The position numbers and the translations under genes were made by a program. From contig DEGE01000013.1 of assembly GCA_002351365.1 (NCBI GenBank), positions 5,806-17,237 of the forward strand: a stretch of DNA of 11,432 nt, written 5' to 3'. The notes under the pieces are model-generated. The model searched no databases and had not been told where the DNA came from. It worked only from the letters and a program-made list of their open reading frames with translations. The DNA comes from Candidatus Saccharibacteria bacterium UBA2834. Lineage in GTDB: Bacteria > Patescibacteriota > Saccharimonadia > Saccharimonadales > Saccharimonadaceae. This document shows positions 4,958 through 11,432 of the stretch, in pieces. How positions within the stretch are numbered: the first letter of the stretch is position 1; each line of letters starts with the position of its first letter.

Positions 4958-7900
4958 CTAGGAGCGGCGTCGTTTAGCGATGAAGCTTAAGCCAAATACA
5001 AGGATTGCGCCGAAGCCGGCTATCGGCATCACTTTCACGCCATCAGATGTATTTGGATTATCTGGGGCTGGCGGCAAAATCTCACGATAGTAAAATACGA
5101 TTGTTTGAGCATCGTCAGAATAACTGTACTCGCCGGCTATATCAGCATTCAGTAATTCATAGCCGTCAATTTCCGATGCCTCCACCGAGAAGATGTCGCC
5201 TACTAAGCCATGGAGTGTTTTCTCATCGGCGAGTTCATTGGTGGTATTTTCGACATAGTAACGCACGACAGCATCACCATAGAACTCCACAGCAAGAGTG
5301 GCGTCGGCGCTGACCGTACGAGTTTTACCGGTATCGAGTGTAATTGTAGCCGTAGCGCCATTGACGGCAACACGATCCGTATGTGGAACATTGACGAAAG
5401 TAAGTGAAATAACCTTATTGAGGTTAACTGTCTCGGAGACTGTCGCAATATTCACAACTTCCGTCCAGGTGATAGTATTTGTTTCTGGATCATATATAGC
5501 ATTTTCGCCCAAATCCGAGGCAGCCTGATCGATTGCATAAGGTAGCGTATTCTTGATAGTTACCGTGGCTTGACCGATGAAGTCTGTCACGTTGGCCGTG
5601 AAGTTAATGCTATACTCGCTACTCTGCGACTCGTTACCGAGCGTATCATCGCCGTCATTAATCGCGACGCTGGCAGAGAGGCTTGCGTCTTTCTTCTGGT
5701 AACTATAGGTAACTACGATGTTTGGCTGCATGGCCGTATCGGTATAGTTATTAGTACGACTAGCAAACTCGTAGTTGCCCGGAATCTGATCCGATTCCTC
5801 CGTTACGTATACTTCGCCGTATGGCTTAGTGAAAGTAACGTCTGGAGCTAATTCATTACCAGATTCGTCAACGTGATGGACGACAATTGTTGCAATCTTT
5901 TTCTCATAAGTGAAAGTAATAGTGCGGTCGCTAGTTACTGGAGTCGTGCAATCGCCGTCTTGCGAAACATTATACAAAGTCAATAATTCGCTCTTTGGCT
6001 CAGCCGTACAGCTTGCACCATGATTCACGGTCTGGGTTTCCGTAGTGGTAGTGCCGTCGGTTACGACGTGCTTGATAGTAACCGTGTATTGCTTGAGGGT
6101 ATAGATATAGTTTACGGTTTTATCGCCATCGACCGTACCAGAGACAGCATCACCAGTCGAAGTGTAATTGTAGGCATCAGCCAAGCTGGCAGCCGGTGAG
6201 GTTGTGTACTCATCGCCCCACTCTTTATCTTCGGTGACATCATTTGCCAAAGTATTACCCTGCGCGTCCTTATGTGTCGTCGTAATAGTGGCATGCTTCT
6301 TAGCGTAGACATAAGTCACCTCCGTGTCGGCACTGATTATACCGCTGGCGGTGCCGATGGTGCGAACTACTTGGTAGTTGTTGTCTTTTGTAGAAACAGG
6401 CGCATCATAATGGTCTCCATAAGCTAACGTATCGGTAAAAGTCGTGTCGTATTCGCTACCATCCTCGAGCTGATGTTTGACAGTGAGTGTGAGTTGCTTA
6501 CGGTTGTAGGTAAACGTAATAGTACGGTCGCTCGTAACTGGGTCCACACAATTGCCTTCTTGTTGATAAGTGTAAGCCTCCAACAATTCAGCTTTTGGAT
6601 TGGCCGTGCAAGATGCGCCGTGATTTACGGTTTGGGTTTCCGTAGTAGTTTCACCATCGGTTACGACATGTTTGATAGTAACCGTATACTGTTTGATGGT
6701 ATAAACATAGGTGATTTCTTTATCGCCATCAACCGTGCCACTAACTGGATCGCCCGTAGTTGAATAGTTATAAGCATCAACCAAGCTGGTAGCCGGTGAG
6801 GTCGTATAAGTTTCGCCCCAATCTTTGCTTTCGGTTACGTCGGTTGCTAATGTATTACCTTGGGCATCACGATGGTGTGTTACGATTTGGGCCTTTTTCT
6901 TGGCATAAACGTAAGTAACAGTAGTGTCGGCCGTAATATCACCCGAAGCGTCGCCGTCGATGCGGACGACTTCATAGTTATTGTCTTTCGTCGAAGCCGT
7001 TGTATTGTAATGGTCGCCATAAAGCTTCGTTTCCGTTGTGGTCGCATCATATTCACTGCCATCTTCCAATTGGTGCTTGACGGTGAGTGTGAGTTGCTTA
7101 CGGTTGTAGGTGAAGATAATCGTGCGGTCACTAGTTACTGGAGTCGTGCAATCCCCCTCTTGCGAAACATTATATGCGGCCAATAGCTCCGCCTTAGGCT
7201 CCGCCGTACAGCTCGCGCCATGATTTACGGTTTGGGTTTCCGTGGTGGTAGTGCCATCGGTTACGACGTGCTGAATCGTGACAGTATACTGCTTCAATGT
7301 ATAAACATAGTTGACAGTCTTATTGCCATTTACGATACCGGAAGCAGCGTCACCGTTCGTAGTGTAATTATAAGATTCAATTAAATCGGCGGCTGGAGTG
7401 GTAGTATAATCATCACCCCATTCCTTGACTTCGGTCACATCGGCTGCCAGAGTGTTGCCCTGAGCATCTTTGTGCGTCGCAGTAATAGTGGCCTTCTTCT
7501 TTGCATAGATTAAAGTAACTTCCGTATCGCCTTCGATAACTCCACTAACAGCACCGATTGAATTAATTACTTCGTAATTATTGTCTTTCGTGGACGGAGT
7601 TGCATTATAGGTGTCGAGATATAACTTATCGAAAGATTCCGTCTCGTCAAACTCAGTGCCATCTTCGAGTTGATGCTTAACGGTAAACGTAAAATGTTTC
7701 TTAGTGTAAGTAATAGTAATCTCGAGATTACCGTGAATTACGCCAGTGAGAGGTAAATCTGAAGTGTAGTCATAATGCGGTGTTAAGTCTGCGGATGGAT
7801 TGACTGTATATGTGTCGTCAAAAGTGCCTGGGATTTCCTCGTCCGGAGCCAGTTCTTCACCATTTTCATCGACGTGGTGTACCGTAATTATTGCATCGCG

Positions 7901-10900
7901 TTTCTTGTAGGTATATACGACCGTTACATCGCTATCGGTAATAGTGCCAGTGGCCTGGCCGCTCGTAACGGTGCCGTAATATGTATCATCTTTTTCGGAA
8001 GCGTGCGTCTCGTAAGTATCACCATAGCATTTATTGACAGTTTCAGTTGCATCATATTCACTACCATCAGCGTACTGATGCAGAGTGGTTACGGTGAAAC
8101 AGTTAATTTCCCATTGCGCGTAAAGTACATTCGGCATTACGGCACGATTATCTGCCGCCCATTGTGTACCGGCCCGATAAGTTACACCAGAACCGTCTGG
8201 CTCAGAGTTCCAGCCAGTGAAGGTGTAGCCGGTTTTTTCGAAGCCAAGTTCGGCAGGAGTTTTGACGGTAAATGCTTCGTTCTGCTCCTGTTCGAAACTC
8301 GTCACTTCACCGGTAGCCGTATTTGGATCATAAGAGTATGAGGTTTTATCAACGCTCTTGCCCCATTCGGCGGTGATTGTCATCGTATCGCTACCATCAG
8401 GAATATCTGACAAGAGAATCATGACGATATTACCAGGATAGTAAATGCGACCATTCACATTCCAGCCAACAAAGTACTTCCCTTCTGGAATTTCGTCAGG
8501 TTCTGGTAGGATAGCCGTCGTGGATGTATCAACATACGATAAATCATCCTGGCCATAAATAGCGCCGCCGTTTGGATCATAGTGTACGTAAATAGTATCG
8601 AATGGTACCCAGCTAGCAACTAATTCGGTGTCCTCAAGAATGATATTATCGAAGCTAAAGAATGAACCATCGGTTTTGCGCCAGCCAACAAAGGAATAGC
8701 CATAACGAGTCGGATCATCGACGACGTGAGCAGTTTCGCCATAAAGGATACGCTGAGATGGAATATCATTGCCGCCATTCGGATTAAAGGTAATGTTAAC
8801 GTAATTGGTGTTTTCCCATTTAGCATAGAGCATGAGATCGCTCATTGGCATAACTTCGGTAGTTAAATCAAATTCCGTTCCATCAATGTAATCTGGCGTA
8901 GTATACCAGCCCTGGAAGGTAAAAGCTGAGCTCAGTTCGGCCGGACGTTCTGGGATGTAGTCATAAAGAACAAGGCTAGAACCATGACGTATGCCCGTAT
9001 GATTATTGCCAGGCGCGTTGTAATTATAAAAATGGAGATCGTAGGTATCGCGGTTGTAATAAAAATGATAAATACCTTGGTTCGTATTAGAAGACGAATA
9101 GCCTGACGGCGTACTCGACAATGGATCACCATAGCCAGTCAAAGTACGGCCACTGAAGGTGCCGGAACCATTAACATTTGCAACAAACGAATAATCTTCA
9201 GAACGAGTGTAGCCATCGTCGTCTGCATTTTGAAGCCAATAATTTACCGTTACTTGATTAGTCGAAGTAGCACCATAAAGAATTAAAGTTGTACCATTAG
9301 TTTTATTTGACAACAATAGGTCTTCGGTCATAGTAACCGGTTTTGAAACGCGAATGGTATTATTTGGGTTATTATTCTCTGCTAAATATGCGTATGGATT
9401 AACATTATTGACGCTACTGTGACTGAGCGTGATTTCGCCAGCACCAGGATAGCGATCACTAATAATTTCGCCCATACGTGCCTGGAAGCTATAACCCTTA
9501 GTCAAGTCGTGCGTAGCTCCATTGCTGTCAGTATAAGTAGCGACCAAGTTTGTAGTCGTAGCATAGCTATTGCGCTGACAACTAGTTGTGGCAGTAGTCC
9601 CCCAATAATAATGGAAGCAATATTTGCTATTACCATAACCAGTATCCGTCTCAACCTTAATATTAACTGTGTAAACTTTTAATTTAAGGTAAACGTTAAC
9701 AACCGTTGAGCCATCGCCGTGAATAACAGCACCGGTTTCGGCGTGATCAAGTTCGTAATAAGTAAAGTCGTCTTGATTAAGAATATTATTAATTTGGTTT
9801 TGAGTCACCGTGATGGTAGCGCCACTGGTGCCGGTAGTGTCTAGGTGAGATGCATACTCATAACTGCCCTCAACATAGTGGCCATCTACAAGTGATTCTT
9901 TCCAGAAAACAATACGATATTGAGTATTAGTGCGTGGCCGCCAAATAGCATACAAATCTATATCCGTAGTAAGCGGAGTGCTAAAATCGTACATATTCGT
10001 ACCCTGCTCGTCGGTTGCCCAGCCGACAAAGTCATAACCAGCACGAGTTGGGTTATTTGGCGCACTTACGGAGTGGCCATAAAATGCATAGTCGGATGAA
10101 GTATAGCTGGCCTCAGTGTATTCATCGGCGTCATCATCATTTTGATGGTAGTGAACCCATTTGACGGCGCGAATGATTGGATATAACACTATATTGTCAT
10201 TATTGATAGTAATGTCGCCAGTGATTTGATTCGGAATAACTTCGTTATCTGGAATTTCGCAATCATTACCGCAATCGGTATAACGCTTGAGGATTGAGGC
10301 GTCTGTTGTCCACGCGTCAACAAAGTGGCCAGCGCTAACTTCATGGCGAATGTCATCGGTATTGATAGCTTCGCCATTAGTGCCAGTTTTAGTGGCAAGA
10401 ACGTTGCCTTGCGGGTTAAAGAAGACGACGGAATAAATCTTGTCGGCAAATTTAGCGTGCAGCTTAATGGTCTTATCGGCCGTAGTGTCATCAGGGATAT
10501 CGACAGCTTGATTTAGGCCATTAAATACGCGATTATTATCCGTATACCAACCCATGAAGATTAAGCGATCAAGGCTTGGTGCAGCTGGAGCATTAAGAAT
10601 ATCGCCGTTGCGCACAATCTGCGAAGCAACCATTTCATCGTTTACGTAGAATTCGTAAGTATAGCGAGCATAGCGCTGCTGATCAGTCTGAGTGGTTGGA
10701 ATGATTGCATAAATTGAAAAGCTATCGGCATAAAACACTAATTCACCAGTCGAACTTGCGGCAATATTGCCGAGATATTTTGCATTTTTATTATCATCGA
10801 TATGCACCAATGCATAGCGTTCAGCGTCAAGATTATAATCTTCTGGACGAATCGAAACCTTAACCCGGGAGTTTGGTTGGGTTTCGTTGCCATCTTTGTC

Positions 10901-11215
10901 GGTGAAGGTGATATTGAAGGCTAGAATATCGTTGGAATTTTGACCAGCCGTACGCTTGGCAAGCTTAATAATTTCTTGATCGTCAACCTTTTCGGTTGTC
11001 ATTTTTACGTCAGAGGTAAATGCCGCATCGGCCGCCGTGACGTTAATTTTCGCAGAATCAGACTCGGTTTCCCAAGTGATTTGTGAATATTTATGATTGT
11101 TAGTCAAGAACGCAAAAAGTCCGCCCGCTAAAACCGCTGCGGCGAATACTAGAAAAGCAATTCCAACTAACGTTCTCTTTCGAGAACGATCCTTTCTTAA
11201 CACAACTACTCCCAT
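4958..11215 (-). CDS. Giant cell-wall-anchored adhesin: InlB-like repeats, MucBP-like module array, NPNTSD sorting signal
   Basis: The 2085-aa protein begins with a basic stretch and a membrane/signal helix (about 16-37, after RKDRSRKRT). Residues ~50-174 form an N-terminal beta domain ending FYADSFSIYAII, as seen in Gram-positive surface proteins. Residues ~180-1038 hold InlB/Listeria-Bacteroides-type repeats with GW motifs at W223, W399, W770, W845, W918 and W1002. Residues 1039-1842 are twelve MucBP-like modules. Residues 1843 to ~1970 are a beta-sandwich (TLPYAIDQAASDL, then NTITWTEV). A further MucBP-like module follows (~1975-2044). The end is NPNTSD (2053-2058), a hydrophobic helix (~2060-2080) and KRRRS, a sortase-type anchor. 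It should be displayed on the surface and bind a host, mucin or glycan partner. The start is slightly uncertain: AAGGA abuts the ATG, an in-frame TAA lies two codons upstream, and a GTG at 11201-11203 has GGGAG 5 bases before it. All 12 Cys occur as local pairs. The promoter is at 11269-11298. Confidence 0.95.
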   Translation of the reverse strand: MGVVVLRKDRSRKRTLVGIAFLVFAAAVLAGGLFAFLTNNHKYSQITWETESDSAKINVTAADAAFTSDVKMTTEKVDDQEIIKLAKRTAGQNSNDILAFNITFTDKDGNETQPNSRVKVSIRPEDYNLDAERYALVHIDDNKNAKYLGNIAASSTGELVFYADSFSIYAIIPTTQTDQQRYARYTYEFYVNDEMVASQIVRNGDILNAPAAPSLDRLIFMGWYTDNNRVFNGLNQAVDIPDDTTADKTIKLHAKFADKIYSVVFFNPQGNVLATKTGTNGEAINTDDIRHEVSAGHFVDAWTTDASILKRYTDCGNDCEIPDNEVIPNQITGDITINNDNIVLYPIIRAVKWVHYHQNDDDADEYTEASYTSSDYAFYGHSVSAPNNPTRAGYDFVGWATDEQGTNMYDFSTPLTTDIDLYAIWRPRTNTQYRIVFWKESLVDGHYVEGSYEYASHLDTTGTSGATITVTQNQINNILNQDDFTYYELDHAETGAVIHGDGSTVVNVYLKLKVYTVNIKVETDTGYGNSKYCFHYYWGTTATTSCQRNSYATTTNLVATYTDSNGATHDLTKGYSFQARMGEIISDRYPGAGEITLSHSSVNNVNPYAYLAENNNPNNTIRVSKPVTMTEDLLLSNKTNGTTLILYGATSTNQVTVNYWLQNADDDGYTRSEDYSFVANVNGSGTFSGRTLTGYGDPLSSTPSGYSSSNTNQGIYHFYYNRDTYDLHFYNYNAPGNNHTGIRHGSSLVLYDYIPERPAELSSAFTFQGWYTTPDYIDGTEFDLTTEVMPMSDLMLYAKWENTNYVNITFNPNGGNDIPSQRILYGETAHVVDDPTRYGYSFVGWRKTDGSFFSFDNIILEDTELVASWVPFDTIYVHYDPNGGAIYGQDDLSYVDTSTTAILPEPDEIPEGKYFVGWNVNGRIYYPGNIVMILLSDIPDGSDTMTITAEWGKSVDKTSYSYDPNTATGEVTSFEQEQNEAFTVKTPAELGFEKTGYTFTGWNSEPDGSGVTYRAGTQWAADNRAVMPNVLYAQWEINCFTVTTLHQYADGSEYDATETVNKCYGDTYETHASEKDDTYYGTVTSGQATGTITDSDVTVVYTYKKRDAIITVHHVDENGEELAPDEEIPGTFDDTYTVNPSADLTPHYDYTSDLPLTGVIHGNLEITITYTKKHFTFTVKHQLEDGTEFDETESFDKLYLDTYNATPSTKDNNYEVINSIGAVSGVIEGDTEVTLIYAKKKATITATHKDAQGNTLAADVTEVKEWGDDYTTTPAADLIESYNYTTNGDAASGIVNGNKTVNYVYTLKQYTVTIQHVVTDGTTTTETQTVNHGASCTAEPKAELLAAYNVSQEGDCTTPVTSDRTIIFTYNRKQLTLTVKHQLEDGSEYDATTTETKLYGDHYNTTASTKDNNYEVVRIDGDASGDITADTTVTYVYAKKKAQIVTHHRDAQGNTLATDVTESKDWGETYTTSPATSLVDAYNYSTTGDPVSGTVDGDKEITYVYTIKQYTVTIKHVVTDGETTTETQTVNHGASCTANPKAELLEAYTYQQEGNCVDPVTSDRTITFTYNRKQLTLTVKHQLEDGSEYDTTFTDTLAYGDHYDAPVSTKDNNYQVVRTIGTASGIISADTEVTYVYAKKHATITTTHKDAQGNTLANDVTEDKEWGDEYTTSPAASLADAYNYTSTGDAVSGTVDGDKTVNYIYTLKQYTVTIKHVVTDGTTTTETQTVNHGASCTAEPKSELLTLYNVSQDGDCTTPVTSDRTITFTYEKKIATIVVHHVDESGNELAPDVTFTKPYGEVYVTEESDQIPGNYEFASRTNNYTDTAMQPNIVVTYSYQKKDASLSASVAINDGDDTLGNESQSSEYSINFTANVTDFIGQATVTIKNTLPYAIDQAASDLGENAIYDPETNTITWTEVVNIATVSETVNLNKVISLTFVNVPHTDRVAVNGATATITLDTGKTRTVSADATLAVEFYGDAVVRYYVENTTNELADEKTLHGLVGDIFSVEASEIDGYELLNADIAGEYSYSDDAQTIVFYYREILPPAPDNPNTSDGVKVMPIAGFGAILVFGLSFIAKRRRS
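5690..8101 (-). repeat. Array of twelve MucBP-like modules with a 600-bp (200-aa) higher-order unit
   Basis: Modules of 64-69 residues are arranged A0-B0-(A1-B1-C1)-(A2-B2-C2)-(A3-B3-C3)-D. The three ABC units occupy residues 1175-1374, 1375-1574 and 1575-1773 (7094-7693, 6494-7093, 5897-6493). They are in register at the DNA level with a spacing of exactly 600 bases for the first two. Type A modules carry VKHQLEDGSEYD, type B carry HKDAQGNTLAxDVTE, and type C carry HVVTDGxTTTETQTVNHGAS plus a Cys pair. Each ends in a (V/F)xY(x)xKK/RKQ strand. DNA identity between equivalent C modules is visibly high, which implies duplication or gene conversion. A0, B0 and D are more divergent caps. Confidence 0.93.
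8102..10693 (-). other. InlB/Listeria-Bacteroides-like repeat region of the giant surface protein
   Basis: Residues ~175-1038 contain beta-rich modules ending in the GW..(x)..LYAxW pattern, for example GYDFVGWATDEQGTNMYDFS...DLYAIW, FTFQGWYTTPD...LMLYAKW and GYTFTGWNSEPDGSG...VLYAQW. The classic N-terminal strand NITFNPNGGN is seen at about 810. Between W399 and W770 lies a long tyrosine-, threonine- and asparagine-rich insertion (about 415-740) with YRIVFWKESLVDGHY and HFYYNRDTYDLHFYNY blocks. Such blocks occur in large adhesins of gut Firmicutes. Unlike the MucBP array these units are diverged and irregular in length. Confidence 0.8.
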
Positions 11216-11245
11216 TCCTTATATCGTTAAATTGCTAACAATATA

Positions 11246-11262
11246 ACTCCTGAGACACTCCT
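11246..11262 (-). repeat. Tandem AGGAGT direct repeats at the predicted transcript start of the giant gene
   Basis: On the minus strand AGGAGT occurs twice (11257-11262 and 11246-11251), 11 bases apart, one helical turn. It begins about where +1 is predicted from the -10 box at 11269-11274. Both copies look like Shine-Dalgarno cores but lie over 30 bases from the ATG and precede no open frame of note. They could be a regulator site or a leader element. Confidence 0.4.
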
Positions 11263-11268
11263 GGAAAT

Positions 11269-11298
11269 ATATTACCATAAAAAGTTTAGAAAAAACAA
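11269..11298 (-). promoter_or_regulatory. Promoter of the giant surface-protein gene
   Basis: On the minus strand TTGTTT (-35, 11293-11298), an 18-base spacer, and TGG-TAATAT (extended -10, box 11269-11274) give a predicted start near 11262 and a leader of about 47 bases. It lies back to back with the murC promoter within the 112-base divergent gap. Unlike the leaderless genes, this one has a real 5' leader. Confidence 0.6.
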
Positions 11299-11315
11299 TA
11301 GCATTTTCGATGGTA

Positions 11316-11321
11316 TATAAT
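11316..11321 (+). promoter_or_regulatory. -10 box of murC, predicting a leaderless mRNA
   Basis: A perfect TATAAT ends 6 bases before the ATG at 11328, which places the predicted +1 on the A of the start codon. No Shine-Dalgarno lies between box and ATG or just upstream, and no clear -35 is seen. Confidence 0.7.
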
Positions 11322-11327
11322 TGCAGT

Positions 11328-11432
11328 ATGAGAGTTTATTTTTCTGGGATTAGTGGCACTGGTATCGGCCCATTGGCTGAGCTTGCAAAAGATGCAGGAT
11401 ATGATGTAATCGGCTCAGATTTGGCCCGTGGC
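11328..11432 (+). CDS. murC: UDP-N-acetylmuramate--L-alanine ligase, N-terminal fragment (runs off the window)
   Basis: The first 35 codons read MRVYFSGISGTGIGPLAELA, then KDAGYDVIGSDLARG. This is the Mur ligase N-terminal Rossmann-like domain, in which G-x-x-G-x-G-x-x-x-L-A binds the UDP-MurNAc substrate and the second strand ends in GSD. MurC adds L-alanine to UDP-N-acetylmuramate in the cytoplasm, the first step of the peptidoglycan stem peptide. The usual motif is GIGGxGM; here it is GISGTGIGPLA, a variant I associate with Saccharibacteria. Only the N-terminus is visible, so the related ligase Mpl cannot be fully excluded. It is divergent from the giant surface-protein gene. Confidence 0.85.
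   Translation, partial: MRVYFSGISGTGIGPLAELAKDAGYDVIGSDLARG

Noticed and set aside
5690..8101. Regular repeat spacing considered as a CRISPR or satellite array
   Set aside because: The repeats are coding modules of about 200 bases within a 600-base unit, diverged at synonymous positions and in one open frame; there are no short identical repeats with unique spacers.
7874..8341. 155-codon open frame on the plus strand antisense to the giant gene
   Set aside because: It lies wholly within the well-supported minus-strand repeat gene, has no Shine-Dalgarno or promoter, and its composition is that of a reverse-strand shadow of Thr/Val-rich codons.

Overview
The window looks like a piece of a Candidatus Saccharibacteria (TM7, Patescibacteria/CPR) chromosome. 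The reasons are the MurC-type start at the right edge with the variant motif GISGTGIGPLA, a 68-aa small protein and a two-helix membrane protein that both resemble families I recall from this phylum, compact gene packing, standard TGA/TAA/TAG stops, and a giant modular surface protein in an otherwise small-gene setting. The assignment is from memory of protein families, not from a search.

Layout, left to right. Positions 1-452 hold the C-terminal part of an unidentified protein ending in a Glu/Pro/Ala-rich acidic tail, closed by a clear intrinsic terminator (484-511). Then come two overlapping plus-strand genes for a polyprenyl-phosphate glycosyltransferase (GtrB/DPM1 type, 552-1535) and a GtrA-family membrane protein (1501-1980). 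Facing them, with one base between the stop codons, is a minus-strand polyprenyl glycosylphosphotransferase (1982-3409), the type of enzyme that starts lipid-linked glycan synthesis. Together these three genes form a small envelope-glycan island. Further along on the minus strand are a LexA-like winged-helix protein without a protease domain (3460-3858), a 68-aa conserved small protein with its own strong promoter, Shine-Dalgarno site and terminator (3934-4140), a 238-aa two-helix membrane protein (4219-4935) and, 22 bases upstream of it, a 2085-aa cell-surface protein (4958-11215). The window ends in the first 35 codons of murC, read divergently (11328 onward).

The large protein dominates the window. 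It has an N-terminal membrane signal, a small N-terminal beta domain, a long InlB/Listeria-Bacteroides-like repeat region, an array of twelve MucBP-like modules whose core is a 200-residue A-B-C unit repeated three times, a C-terminal beta domain, one more MucBP-like module, and a sortase-like signal NPNTSD + hydrophobic helix + KRRRS. All twelve cysteines fall in close local pairs. It is a plausible host-contact or mucin/glycan-binding adhesin of an episymbiont, and the 238-aa membrane protein may be co-transcribed with it.

A second pattern concerns expression. At least four genes (552, 3409, 3858, 11328) have a TATAAT/TAAAAT box ending exactly 6-7 bases before the ATG and no usable Shine-Dalgarno inside the predicted transcript, which predicts leaderless mRNAs. 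The 68-aa gene uses a conventional -35/-10 promoter with a strong Shine-Dalgarno, and gtrA has an internal Shine-Dalgarno. No gap over 300 bases lacks a gene, and no tRNA, rRNA, CRISPR or transposon was seen.
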